From Chitinophaga oryziterrae (GTDB lineage Bacteria; Bacteroidota; Bacteroidia; Chitinophagales; Chitinophagaceae): a DNA stretch of 64,000 bases. Below the pieces are notes generated by a model, which saw only the letters and a list, made by a program, of their open reading frames with translations, was not told where the DNA came from and made no database searches. A program made the translations under genes and the position numbers. Position 1 is the first letter of the stretch; every line of letters starts with the position of its first letter. Positions 51,464-61,056 of this stretch are shown one piece after another. The stretch covers positions 682,001-746,000 of the forward strand of contig NZ_WRXO01000001.1 in NCBI RefSeq assembly GCF_009758125.1, given 5' to 3'.

Positions 51464-52624
51464 ATGTCTCAATCCACGGAGCATTACGAAAAATTATTGC
51501 AGAAGTACCTTGATGGTCAATGTAGTATGGCTGAAACTGAAGAGTTATACGCCTGGCTGCAGACCTCTTCCTCCCATCGTTCCCTGCTGGTTACCATGCA
51601 GCGCGAATTTGAACAGGCCATGAACAACCGTCATGAAATACCGGCGGAACTGAGTGACAGGATTGAAAAGCGCCTGCTGGAAGAAATCACCCATCATAAG
51701 ATCGTCAAAATCAACCGTTGGCGCTGGGTCGCTGCTGCGGCAGTCGTTCTCCTGATAGGGGGGATTTACTTTTTACGCTCCACTACTTCTATTTCTCCGG
51801 AAATTCCCCCTGTTGCATTAAATACATCTAAAGATGTGGCCCCGGGTACCAATAAAGCTATACTCACCCTGGCCAATGGGGATGTGGTTACGCTGGACAG
51901 TACCGGTAACAGGGTGATTACACAGGGGAAAACAGTTGTAAGGCAGAAGAACGGTCAGTTGCAATATGCTGCACAGAGCAATGGAGATGCGGTGGTATAT
52001 AATACGCTGACAGTGCCAAGGGGCGGCCAGTTTAATATCGTATTACCGGATGGCAGCCATGTATGGTTAAATGCAGCCTCCAGCCTTAAATACCCTACTG
52101 CTTTTAATGGTACACAGCGCAAGGTGGAAATACAGGGGCAGGGATACTTTGAAGTGACTAAAAATACAAAACAACCCTTCTTTGTGAGGGTAAACAATAT
52201 GGAAGTGCAGGTGCTGGGTACCAGCTTCGACATAATGGCCTACACCGATGAGAAAAGCATAAATACTACGCTTGTGGAAGGAGCCGTAAATGTACACCAG
52301 GGGAGTATCTCCCAGCGCTTACAGCCTGGTCAGCAGGCCGTGTTAGACCCGGTTACAGGGGCTATCACCGTGCATCCGGCAGATGTAGACCAGGTGATTG
52401 CCTGGAAAACAGGCTTCTTTGAGTTTGATAATGCACCGCTGTCAGATATTATGCGTCAGCTTTCAAGATGGTACGATATCGATGTCAACTATAATCAGGC
52501 GAATGATAGCCGGCTTTTTGGGGGGCGTATCAGCAGAAGCCTTCCGCTGTCCGATATTCTGCATATGCTGGAAGCAAACGGACCTAAATTCTTATTGTCA
52601 GGAAGAAAACTTATTGTGAAATAA
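51464..52624 (+). CDS. FecR-family anti-sigma factor
   Basis: 386 aa from the ATG at 51464 (a TTG nine bases earlier is the alternative). N-terminal cytosolic helices (KLLQKYLDGQCSMAETEELY), a membrane helix (about 87-104, VAAAAVVLLIGGIYFL), the periplasmic FecR domain (GTSFDIMAYTDEKSINTTLV EGAV) and the C-terminal WKTGFFEFDNAPLSDIMRQL repeat. It follows the sigma gene by 69 bp and pairs with the STN-bearing SusC downstream. Confidence 0.95.
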   Translation: MSQSTEHYEKLLQKYLDGQCSMAETEELYAWLQTSSSHRSLLVTMQREFEQAMNNRHEIPAELSDRIEKRLLEEITHHKIVKINRWRWVAAAAVVLLIGGIYFLRSTTSISPEIPPVALNTSKDVAPGTNKAILTLANGDVVTLDSTGNRVITQGKTVVRQKNGQLQYAAQSNGDAVVYNTLTVPRGGQFNIVLPDGSHVWLNAASSLKYPTAFNGTQRKVEIQGQGYFEVTKNTKQPFFVRVNNMEVQVLGTSFDIMAYTDEKSINTTLVEGAVNVHQGSISQRLQPGQQAVLDPVTGAITVHPADVDQVIAWKTGFFEFDNAPLSDIMRQLSRWYDIDVNYNQANDSRLFGGRISRSLPLSDILHMLEANGPKFLLSGRKLIVK

Positions 52625-52742
52625 AATCTGTACTACGCTGGATCCACGTACGGCGGGGGCAGGGATATTAATTAATAAAAAAGTAAAACGTTATGGTAAA
52701 AACAACTGATACAAATTAAAGGAGCAGTGTGTCCACAAAAAA

Positions 52743-52767
52743 CCGGAAGCGCTTGCAACACTTCCGG
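52743..52767 (+). repeat. Inverted repeat between fecR and susC
   Basis: CCGGAAG / CTTCCGG with an 11-nt loop in the 220-bp gap between FecR and SusC. CCGGAAGTGCTTATCAAC occurs again inside the first SusC codons (52879 onward) and resembles the first arm plus loop. There is no T tail, so it may be an attenuator or mRNA-processing element. Confidence 0.35.
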
Positions 52768-52844
52768 CGTAATAGCCTGGTCATACTGAAAACCCACAAC
52801 CCGTTAGAATTATTGATCTTCTAATTCCCAAACACTACAAAAGT

Positions 52845-55800
52845 ATGTATTTAAACTTTAGTGGTAGGACTTCCTGTTACCGGAAGTGCTTATCAACCAA
52901 AATTGTCCACGTTATGAAACTGACAACCTTTTTGTTGCTTGCAGTTTGCTTGCAAATCAGCGCAAAAGGAGTATCACAGCAAATCTCTATCTCTGAGAAA
53001 AAGGTGCCTATCAGAAAGATTCTCAGGGAAGTATCCCGTCAGGCCGGGGTTTCTATTATATATGATGAGACCTTACTGGCAGGCGCCCGTCCTGTAACTA
53101 TAGATGTGAAAAATGCAAGTGTGAAGGAGGTACTGGACCTTTGTCTTTCAAATCTGCCTTTATCTTATTCTATAGACGGTTCAAGGATCATTGTACAGCG
53201 CCTGGCGGAAGACAGGAAAGCGGCTGCTGATACTACCATCACGATTACCGGCCGTATCACGGACGAAGGCGGTGGGGCATTACCCGGCGCTACCGTGCGT
53301 ATAAAAGGTGGCGTTAGCGGTACTGTAACCGATGTTGCCGGTAAATACAGCATCAGGGTAGCGGGTACCGGCGTTGAACTGGTGTTCAGCGCGGTAGGGT
53401 ACACCACCCTCACCCGCGTTGTAAATGACCGTATTATCAACGTTAAATTAGAAATCTCCCAGACCGCCTTAACAGAAACTGTTGTGGTAGGTTATGGTGT
53501 GCAAAAGAAAAGTGTAGTGACCGGCGCTATCTCCAGCGTAAAAGCTTCTGACCTGGAAAGTCAGCCCGTTACCCGCCTGGAACAGGCATTGCAGGGCCGT
53601 ACTTCCGGCGTGACCATTGCTTCCAGCTCCGGCCAGCCAGGTTCCGGTTCTTCCGTGAGGGTAAGAGGTATTACCACCTTTAACAATAACGATCCTTTGT
53701 GGGTGATAGATGGTGTGGTGGTTGATAATGGCGGTATAGGCTACCTGAACCAGTACGATATCGAATCTATAGAAGTACTGAAAGATGCTGCTTCCCAGGC
53801 TATTTATGGGGCACGTGCTGCTGCCGGTGTTATCCTGGTGACTACCAAAAAAGGGAAAGCGGGTAAATTGACCGTAAGCTATAATGGCTACTACGGTACT
53901 TCCGAACCTGCCCGTAAACTGAAACTGCTGGATGCTACCCAGTACGCTACACTGAGGAATGAAGCCTCTGTTGCCGGCGGTGGTGGCATCGTTTATGCAG
54001 ATCCAAAGTCATACGGTAAGGGGACCGACTGGCAGGCACAAATCTTCAACAACAGTGCCATGAGACAGAACCATGAAGTGAGCGTAAGTGGTGGTAATGA
54101 TAAATCTACCTTCTACAGCTCTTTCGGTTACCTGAAACAGGATGGTATCGTAGCTACTGATATCTCTAAATATCAAAGAGTAAACCTGCGCCTGAACTCA
54201 ACGCATAAACTGTCGCAATACGTTACTTTCGGTGAGAATGTAGGATACGCTTATGATAAGGCATTAGGTGTAGGTAACACCAACAGTGAGTTTGGTGGCC
54301 CTTTAAGTTCCGCTATCAACCTCGATCCTATTACGCCGGTAGTAGTCACTGATCCTGCTGTTGCGGCAGCGGCTCCTTATAACAATGCAGGCATTCGCAG
54401 GGATGCAAATGGCAATCCTTATGGTATTTCCAGTGCAGTAGGACAGGAGATCACTAACCCCCTGGCCTATATTTCTACCCGCCTGGGCAACTATAACTGG
54501 TCGCACAACATCGTAGGTAATGCTTACCTTGAAATAGCGCCTGTCAAAGGATTGAAACTGCGTTCCACCATTGGCTCCAAGATCGCTTTCTGGGGTGGTG
54601 AATCATATACTCCCATCTCTTACCTTAACTCATCTACGATCTCTTCCCGTACTTCTTTTAACCGTAGTACGAACCAGGGTTACAACTGGAACCTGGAAAA
54701 TATCGTTTCCTATACAAAAGGATTCCGGAAACATAATTTTACTTTACTGTTAGGACAGGGTGCGTACATGGATAACCGTACCAAGGCTATCAACGTTACC
54801 TTCAATGATGTTCCGGCAGATAATTTTGATGATGCTTCCCTTAACTTTAAAGTGGCATCAGACAAACGTGTCTCTGATGGTAGTGAAGGTGCTGACCACA
54901 GGATTTCTTCCCTGTTCGGTCGTATCGATTATAACTATGATGAGAAATACCTGTTTGAAGGTATTATGCGCCGTGATGGTTCTTCCCGCTTCGGTGCCAA
55001 TAACAAATACGGTGTGTTCCCTTCCTTCTCCATGGGTTGGGTTGCTTCCCGTGAGAAATTCTTCCCGCAGACAGACATCGTGAGTTTCCTGAAAATCCGC
55101 GGTGGATATGGTGTGGTTGGTAACGATAATATCGGTGACTTCGCCTACCTGTCAACCATAGGCAGTGGCAGAAACTATGCTTTCGGCAACTCCGGTAGTT
55201 ACCAGATAGGATACAGTCCTAATGCACCTTCCAATCCGGACCTTAAATGGGAATCTACCAGTCAGACCAACGTCGGTTTTGAAGCTACTGTTTACCGCGA
55301 CTTCATCGTAGCTTTCGACTGGTTTAAGAAAACGACCAAAGACATTCTGCAGAACCCGCGTATCCCTGCTTATGTAGGCGCTATTTCCAATCCTGCTGCC
55401 AACGTAGCCAATATGGATAATACCGGTGTGGAACTGGAACTGGGATATCATAAAACTTTAGGGGATGTAACGTTATCCCTGAATGGTAACGTTTCTTATC
55501 TGAAGAATAAAGTGACAAATTTAGGTAGAGGAGTGAGCTACCTGTCAGGTGGACAAAACTTCCAGTCAACCAGTTATCCTATTACCCGTACAGCGCTGAA
55601 TCAGCCGCTGAACAGCTTCTTTGGATGGAAGACAAAAGGCATTTTCCAGACACAGTCAGATATAGATAATTATACAAATAAGGCAGGTCAGAAGATTCAA
55701 CCGAATGCAGTACCTGGTGATTTCCGTTGGGAAGATACAAATGGAGATGGTCAGATCACAGAAACAGACCGTCAGTTCATTGGTAACCCAACGCCAAGCT

Positions 55801-56273
55801 GGACATACGGTTTTACTGCCAATGCAGGATACAAAGGATTTGATGTGGTAGTATTCATACAGGGCGCTGCCGGTAATAAAATATTCCAGGGCTTGCGCCG
55901 TCTGGATATCCAGAATGCCAACTGGCAGACAAAAGCACTGGGACGCTGGACTGGCGCCGGTTCTACCAATGACTATCCAAGGTTAACCATTGATGATAAG
56001 AACAGAAACTTCACTAACCCTTCTGATTTTTATCTGGAAGATGGCAGCTATTGCAGAATCAAATCTTTGCAGCTGGGATATACCATATCCAACACCCTCA
56101 CAAAGAAAGTAGGTGTAGATAGATTCCGCGTTTACCTGATGAGCGAAAACCTGCTGACATTCACCAAATACACCGGTTATGATCCTGAAATAGGTGGTGG
56201 CGTATTTAGTATTGACAGGGGGATCTATCCTCAGGCACGTTCTTTCATGTTGGGTGTAAACGCCAGTTTCTAA
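52845..56273 (+). CDS. SusC-type TonB-dependent transporter with STN domain (beta-glucan locus)
   Basis: 1142 aa. Signal sequence (MKLTTFLLLAVCLQISAKG, with the Met at residue 24 as possible true start, 52914), STN domain (about 45-115), carboxypeptidase-like domain (GRITDEGGGALPGATVRIKG), SusC box TVVVGYGVQKK, plug (DGVVVDNGGIGYLNQYDIES) and barrel. It should import oligosaccharides released by the neighbouring GH16/GH30 enzymes and signal to FecR via STN. Confidence 0.95.
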   Translation: MYLNFSGRTSCYRKCLSTKIVHVMKLTTFLLLAVCLQISAKGVSQQISISEKKVPIRKILREVSRQAGVSIIYDETLLAGARPVTIDVKNASVKEVLDLCLSNLPLSYSIDGSRIIVQRLAEDRKAAADTTITITGRITDEGGGALPGATVRIKGGVSGTVTDVAGKYSIRVAGTGVELVFSAVGYTTLTRVVNDRIINVKLEISQTALTETVVVGYGVQKKSVVTGAISSVKASDLESQPVTRLEQALQGRTSGVTIASSSGQPGSGSSVRVRGITTFNNNDPLWVIDGVVVDNGGIGYLNQYDIESIEVLKDAASQAIYGARAAAGVILVTTKKGKAGKLTVSYNGYYGTSEPARKLKLLDATQYATLRNEASVAGGGGIVYADPKSYGKGTDWQAQIFNNSAMRQNHEVSVSGGNDKSTFYSSFGYLKQDGIVATDISKYQRVNLRLNSTHKLSQYVTFGENVGYAYDKALGVGNTNSEFGGPLSSAINLDPITPVVVTDPAVAAAAPYNNAGIRRDANGNPYGISSAVGQEITNPLAYISTRLGNYNWSHNIVGNAYLEIAPVKGLKLRSTIGSKIAFWGGESYTPISYLNSSTISSRTSFNRSTNQGYNWNLENIVSYTKGFRKHNFTLLLGQGAYMDNRTKAINVTFNDVPADNFDDASLNFKVASDKRVSDGSEGADHRISSLFGRIDYNYDEKYLFEGIMRRDGSSRFGANNKYGVFPSFSMGWVASREKFFPQTDIVSFLKIRGGYGVVGNDNIGDFAYLSTIGSGRNYAFGNSGSYQIGYSPNAPSNPDLKWESTSQTNVGFEATVYRDFIVAFDWFKKTTKDILQNPRIPAYVGAISNPAANVANMDNTGVELELGYHKTLGDVTLSLNGNVSYLKNKVTNLGRGVSYLSGGQNFQSTSYPITRTALNQPLNSFFGWKTKGIFQTQSDIDNYTNKAGQKIQPNAVPGDFRWEDTNGDGQITETDRQFIGNPTPSWTYGFTANAGYKGFDVVVFIQGAAGNKIFQGLRRLDIQNANWQTKALGRWTGAGSTNDYPRLTIDDKNRNFTNPSDFYLEDGSYCRIKSLQLGYTISNTLTKKVGVDRFRVYLMSENLLTFTKYTGYDPEIGGGVFSIDRGIYPQARSFMLGVNASF

Positions 56274-56292
56274 CAATTTAAAGCTGATTAAA

Positions 56293-57843
56293 ATGAAGAG
56301 AAAACACATTTATATAATAGCCCTTGCTACAGGCTTACAGCTTGCAGGTGGTTGCAGTGATAAATTCCTTGAGGTAAAACCAAAAGGTACAGACCTCGAA
56401 ACAAACTATTACAAGAATGCTACAGAAGCCTTTAATGGCCTGGTAGCAGTATATGATGTGATGGGATGGCAGAGTAATGGTTACGTAACAAAAGTAGGCG
56501 CCATGGATGCTGGTTCAGATGATCATCTGGCAGGTGGCGGCGGACAAAGTGATGTTACCGCTTTCCAGGTATTCTCCAATTATACATTAACACCGGATGT
56601 TGGCCCGCAGGGCGACTTATGGTCAAAAGGATATTCAGGTATCTTCCGCGCAAACGTATTGCTGCAAAAACTCCCCGATGTTCCTATGGATGAAAATCAG
56701 AAGAAGAGATTTGTTGCGGAAGCTAAATTCCTGCGTGCTTTCTTTTACTTCGACCTGGTACGTTTGTTTAAAAATATACCGCTGACTACTACCACTATTT
56801 CTACTGCTGATATGTATAATGTCTTACAGGCAACACCTGAAGAAGTATATGCCCAGATAGAAACAGACCTGAAAGATGCGATTGCAGAAACCAATCTGCC
56901 GGACCAGGTACCGGTAGCTACAGAAGGTGGCCGTGCTACAAAAGGCGCCGTACATGCTTTGTTAGGTAAGGTATATTTATATGAAAAGAAACATTCTGAA
57001 GCAGCAGCTGAACTGGCATTGGTGAATGGAGCAACACCCGGACAAACAAATGCGCAGTACGGTTATAAATTACTGGATAGCTTCCCTAATCTTTGGAGAT
57101 CTGATAATGCCAGCAAATTCAACAGCGAATCTATCCTGGAAGTAGCATTCACCTCTACTTCTGCGGGTACCTGGGATTGCGTGTCCTGTACAGAAGGTAA
57201 TGTACTGAACATCATGACTGGCCCAAGAGGTTACAAGATCTTAAAACCTACTGCGCCCGATCTGGTATCCGGATGGAGCTTCCTGGTGGTGACACCATCC
57301 CTGTTTAATGCTATCCATTTTGATCCCCGTTATAATGCGACCGTCCTTAACCTGGACAGCCTGAAGGCAAATGGTATAGCCTCCTATGAAGAAGGGTATA
57401 AAAATACCGGCTATTTCCTGGCAAAATTTGCAGGACATTCCGCTAACACAACGACAGGTGGCGGTACTAAGGAACTCAACTATCCGCAGAACCTTTATGA
57501 AATACGCCTGGCGGATACTTACCTGATGGAAGCCGAAGCCCTCGTAAAAGGCGGAGAAAGCGGCGCTCCGGGTACCCGTTCCTATCAATTGCTGAATGCA
57601 GTAAGGGCTCGTGTTAAACTTACACCGGAACTGGCTACAGACGATAACATCTTCAATGAAAGACGCCTGGAACTGGCAGGTGAAGGACACCGCTGGTTCG
57701 ACCTGGTACGTACAGGAAGAGCTGCGACCGTACTGGCAGCTAAAGGATTCGTTGCCGGTAAAAATGAAATCCTGCCTATTCCATTATTAGAGCTGGAAAA
57801 TACCAAGCTGGAACAGAGCAAGGAGTGGGGTGGAACTAAATAA
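56293..57843 (+). CDS. SusD/RagB glycan-binding lipoprotein (beta-glucan locus)
   Basis: 516 aa. Lipoprotein signal ending in AGGCSDKF (Cys near residue 21), then RFVAEAKFLRAFFYFDLVRL, TKGAVHALLGKVYLYEKKHS, IRLADTYLMEAEALVKGG and LELAGEGHRWFDLVRTGRA, all standard SusD landmarks. Located 19 bp after SusC. It binds the glycan chain on the cell surface. Confidence 0.95.
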   Translation: MKRKHIYIIALATGLQLAGGCSDKFLEVKPKGTDLETNYYKNATEAFNGLVAVYDVMGWQSNGYVTKVGAMDAGSDDHLAGGGGQSDVTAFQVFSNYTLTPDVGPQGDLWSKGYSGIFRANVLLQKLPDVPMDENQKKRFVAEAKFLRAFFYFDLVRLFKNIPLTTTTISTADMYNVLQATPEEVYAQIETDLKDAIAETNLPDQVPVATEGGRATKGAVHALLGKVYLYEKKHSEAAAELALVNGATPGQTNAQYGYKLLDSFPNLWRSDNASKFNSESILEVAFTSTSAGTWDCVSCTEGNVLNIMTGPRGYKILKPTAPDLVSGWSFLVVTPSLFNAIHFDPRYNATVLNLDSLKANGIASYEEGYKNTGYFLAKFAGHSANTTTGGGTKELNYPQNLYEIRLADTYLMEAEALVKGGESGAPGTRSYQLLNAVRARVKLTPELATDDNIFNERRLELAGEGHRWFDLVRTGRAATVLAAKGFVAGKNEILPIPLLELENTKLEQSKEWGGTK

Positions 57844-57869
57844 TGTCTTTAACAATTAATGCATTCAGA

Positions 57870-58709
57870 ATGAAAAATATTTGCTTCGTGGCAATAGCTG
57901 CAATCATATCATCTTGTTCACCGGAGTCTTCATCCAAACAACTGGGCCCTTTGCCAACGGCATCTTTTACAGTAACGCCGATGGAAGGTAAGCCTTACAA
58001 GATGATTGTAAAAAGCACTACCAATGGCGGATTCTTATGGCGCTGGAACTATCGCGATACAAAAGTAGCAGTCCGTGAAACGGATACTCTGAGTTTTGCT
58101 AAACAAGGTGAATATCCTATTCAGTTCACTGTATTTACAGATGGTGGTTATGCTACTACTTCCCAGAATGTGACCGTTACCGCAGATGCTCCTGTGGCTG
58201 ATATCCTGAAAGGGGGTGATATGGAAGCCGGCAGCGGACAATACTGGACATTATTAAATACCGGTGGTACGCAAACATCTATCCAGGTTACAAATGGTGT
58301 GATGCAGTTTGGTAATACAGGCGATTCTAACGGTGCGATCTACCAGAAATTAAAGGTAATCCCTGGAAGGGAATACACTTTCTCCGGTGATGTAAAAGGT
58401 ACCGGCGCTACTAACACCTGGTTTGAAGTATACTTCGGTACAAAGGCTCCTGCACAGGGTTCTGATTATTCCGGTACGGGTGTAACCAAGTACATTGCTT
58501 TGAATACCTGGTCTGGTTGCGGATTGGTACCATTTGATGGTAACCTGGCAGAGATCGGTTGCGATGGCGATGGTAAGGGAAAAGGTGGTACAATGGTATT
58601 CGCTGGCAGCGATACCACGGTTTACATGGTGATCAAAGCGGGCAGTGCCGGTGGTAACATGGGAACAGGTATTACCCTGGATAATGTGAAGTTCATGGAA
58701 GAACAATAG
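57870..58709 (+). CDS. PKD-domain surface lipoprotein, SusE/F-like position
   Basis: 279 aa from the ATG at 57870, where MKNICFVAIAAIISSC gives a lipobox ISSC; the earlier start at 57843 is not signal-like. Residues 30-105 form a PKD-like domain (FTVTPMEGKPYKMIVKSTTN, EYPIQFTVFTDGGYATTSQN). Residues 115-279 look like a carbohydrate-binding jelly roll (GGDMEAGSGQYWTLLNTGG, YTFSGDVKGTG, GITLDNVKFMEEQ). It takes the place of SusE/SusF surface glycan-binding proteins after SusD, and a terminator follows it. Confidence 0.75.
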   Translation: MKNICFVAIAAIISSCSPESSSKQLGPLPTASFTVTPMEGKPYKMIVKSTTNGGFLWRWNYRDTKVAVRETDTLSFAKQGEYPIQFTVFTDGGYATTSQNVTVTADAPVADILKGGDMEAGSGQYWTLLNTGGTQTSIQVTNGVMQFGNTGDSNGAIYQKLKVIPGREYTFSGDVKGTGATNTWFEVYFGTKAPAQGSDYSGTGVTKYIALNTWSGCGLVPFDGNLAEIGCDGDGKGKGGTMVFAGSDTTVYMVIKAGSAGGNMGTGITLDNVKFMEEQ

Positions 58710-58724
58710 TTTTCACAACATTTA

Positions 58725-58764
58725 TGAGGCTGATCACTAATATTGTGGTCAGCTTCATTTTTTA
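58725..58764 (+). terminator. Terminator inside the beta-glucan locus
   Basis: TGAGGCTGATCAC / GTGGTCAGCTTCA with a 7-nt loop and then TTTTTT, between the PKD lipoprotein and GH16 genes. It may attenuate expression of the downstream glycosidases relative to SusCD. Confidence 0.7.
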
Positions 58765-58775
58765 AAAGATACAAT

Positions 58776-59627
58776 ATGAGAGTATTATTTCTGTTGCTGG
58801 GATTGAGCATAATAACATCCTGTTCAGGTAAAGGTGGCGGCAGTGCTACCGGTACTGATACAATAGCACCACAAGGACCTGTAGATAAAGGCTGGACCTT
58901 TGAAACTACGCCGGTATGGGCGGATGAATTTAACTATACAGGTTTACCTGACAGTACAAAATGGGGGTATGATATAGGCGGTCGTGGCTGGGGAAATAAT
59001 GAGCTGGAATATTATACCAATAGCATAGATAACGCAGGAGTAGCGAATGGAGTATTGACCATCACTGCTAAAAAAGAAGCGAAAGAAGGAAAGAATTATA
59101 CTTCGGCAAGATTAGTAACAACGAACAAAGGCGATTTCCTCTATGGCCGTATAGAGGTAAAAGCAAAATTACCGGCAGGCAGAGGTACATGGCCGGCTAT
59201 CTGGATGTTGCCTACGGACTGGGCATACGGAGACTGGCCCAGGTCCGGTGAGGTAGATATCATGGAGCATGTAGGATATGATCCGGATGTGATCCATATC
59301 AGCTCTCACACTGAAGCATATTACTTCAAGATCAATACACAGAAAACAAGTACTAAGAAGATAGCAAACGCTACTACTGAATTCCATTTATACCGGATGG
59401 ACTGGACGCCTTATGCCCTGCGCGGATACATAGACGATCAGTTGATTTTTCAGTTTGCCAATGAAGGCAAAGGATATACAGTATGGCCTTTTGATAAAAG
59501 ATTCCATTTGTTGCTGAATGTAGCAGTAGGAGGAGACTGGGGTGGTGCTAATGGTGTGGATGATACGATTTTCCCTACCACTATGCAGGTAGATTATGTA
59601 AGAGTCTATAAAATGATTGATAAATGA
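58776..59627 (+). CDS. GH16 endo-beta-1,3-glucanase-like lipoprotein
   Basis: 283 aa from the ATG at 58776 (MRVLFLLLGLSIITSCSG, lipobox ITSC); the start at 58743 is rejected. Catalytic motif GEVDIMEH with E159 (nucleophile), D161 and E164 (acid/base), plus GRGTWPAIWMLP and VWADEFNYTG, all typical of GH16 laminarinases. Retaining hydrolysis of beta-1,3(-1,4)-glucan on the cell surface is expected. Its stop overlaps the ATG of the first GH30 gene. Confidence 0.95.
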   Translation: MRVLFLLLGLSIITSCSGKGGGSATGTDTIAPQGPVDKGWTFETTPVWADEFNYTGLPDSTKWGYDIGGRGWGNNELEYYTNSIDNAGVANGVLTITAKKEAKEGKNYTSARLVTTNKGDFLYGRIEVKAKLPAGRGTWPAIWMLPTDWAYGDWPRSGEVDIMEHVGYDPDVIHISSHTEAYYFKINTQKTSTKKIANATTEFHLYRMDWTPYALRGYIDDQLIFQFANEGKGYTVWPFDKRFHLLLNVAVGGDWGGANGVDDTIFPTTMQVDYVRVYKMIDK

Positions 59628-61051
59628 ACAATAAATTCATCGCCTGCATAGCAACCCTGTTTTTAGCATGTAGTTCTAAAGGTGGTAGTAATGGACCTGT
59701 TACACCAATAGACCCACCGGCAAAAGCTTCTGATGTAGCGTTCTGGTTAACCAACCCTGATAAATCAGCACTATTAAAAAAACAAACGGTCAGCCTGATA
59801 TTTAAAGACACGGTGAATATTTACCCTACTATCAAAGTAGATGAAACAAAAACGTTTCAGTCTATGGATGGTTTCGGATATACACTCACCGGTGGCAGCG
59901 CTTCTTTAATAAATTCCCTGGCGCCTGCCGTTCAGGATGCTTTGCTGAAAGAACTCTTTCAGGCAGACAGTACATTCATTGGGGTTAGTTACCTGCGCAT
60001 CAGTATCGGCGCTTCCGACCTGAGTGCAACGACTTTTACCTATGATGATATACCTTCCGGGCAAACAGATACTACACTGCAACAATTCAGTATTGAAAAA
60101 GAAAAGACCGACCTGATACCCATACTGAAAAAGATCATTGCCCTGGCGCCGGATATTAAAATCCTAGGCTCTCCCTGGTCTGCTCCGGTATGGATGAAAA
60201 CAGGAGGTAGTTTTATAGGTGGTAGCCTGAAGCCCGAATATTATGCGGCCTATGCACAATACTTTGTAAAGTACATACAGGCGATGAAGGCGGAAGGTAT
60301 TACAATAGATGCCATCACTCCGCAGAATGAGCCCTTACATGGCGGTAATAACCCCAGTATGGTGATGCAGGCTGCTGAACAGGCCGCCTTTATCAAAAAT
60401 AACCTGGGGCCTGCTTTTAAAACAGCAGGTATCGGCACAAAGATCATCGCTTACGATCATAATGCAGATCGTCCGGATTACCCTGCAGCTGTGCTGGGTG
60501 ATGCAGCTGCCTATCCTTTTGTGGATGGCTCTGCTTTCCATCTGTACGGAGGCGATATCAGCGCATTAACACAGGTCCATAATGCATTTCCTGACAAGAA
60601 TGTGTATTTTACAGAGCAATGGGTAGGTGGGCCCGGCGAATTTGCCAGCGACCTGAAATGGCATGTAAGCACATTAATAATTGGAGCAACCCGCAACTGG
60701 AGCAGAAACGTACTGGAATGGAACCTCGCTGCTGACCCGGCTTATAAACCACATACAGATGGAGGCTGCAGTACCTGTCTGGGTGCATTGACAATCACCG
60801 GCGCTGTTTCCCGCAATGTTTCTTATTACATCATTGCGCATGCCGCTAAATTTGTTCGTCCTGGTTCCGTAAGGATTGGATCGGAGTTTACCAGCCAGCT
60901 GGAAAACGTTGCTTTCAAAACACCAGACGGAAAAAGAGTACTGATCGTATTAAACAGCGCTGCTGCTCCGCAAACGTTTAATATCCAGTCTAACGGTAAG
61001 ATAGTAACCACTACACTGAATAACGGTGCCGTAGGCACATATATCTGGTAA
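59624..61051 (+). CDS. GH30 beta-glucanase-like lipoprotein (first)
   Basis: 475 aa with lipobox LACS near residues 13-17. GH30 layout: MDGFGYTLTGGSASLI, SIGASDLS, GSPWSAPVWMKTGG, acid/base E236 in TPQNEP, nucleophile E331 in YFTEQW, and a C-terminal beta-sandwich. GH30 subfamilies near a GH16 and SusCD usually act on beta-1,6-glucan or beta-glucosides. Signal Cys suggests outer-membrane anchoring. Distinct from the second GH30 at 61057, with low identity by eye. Confidence 0.9.
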   Translation: MNNKFIACIATLFLACSSKGGSNGPVTPIDPPAKASDVAFWLTNPDKSALLKKQTVSLIFKDTVNIYPTIKVDETKTFQSMDGFGYTLTGGSASLINSLAPAVQDALLKELFQADSTFIGVSYLRISIGASDLSATTFTYDDIPSGQTDTTLQQFSIEKEKTDLIPILKKIIALAPDIKILGSPWSAPVWMKTGGSFIGGSLKPEYYAAYAQYFVKYIQAMKAEGITIDAITPQNEPLHGGNNPSMVMQAAEQAAFIKNNLGPAFKTAGIGTKIIAYDHNADRPDYPAAVLGDAAAYPFVDGSAFHLYGGDISALTQVHNAFPDKNVYFTEQWVGGPGEFASDLKWHVSTLIIGATRNWSRNVLEWNLAADPAYKPHTDGGCSTCLGALTITGAVSRNVSYYIIAHAAKFVRPGSVRIGSEFTSQLENVAFKTPDGKRVLIVLNSAAAPQTFNIQSNGKIVTTTLNNGAVGTYIW

Positions 61052-61056
61052 TTATT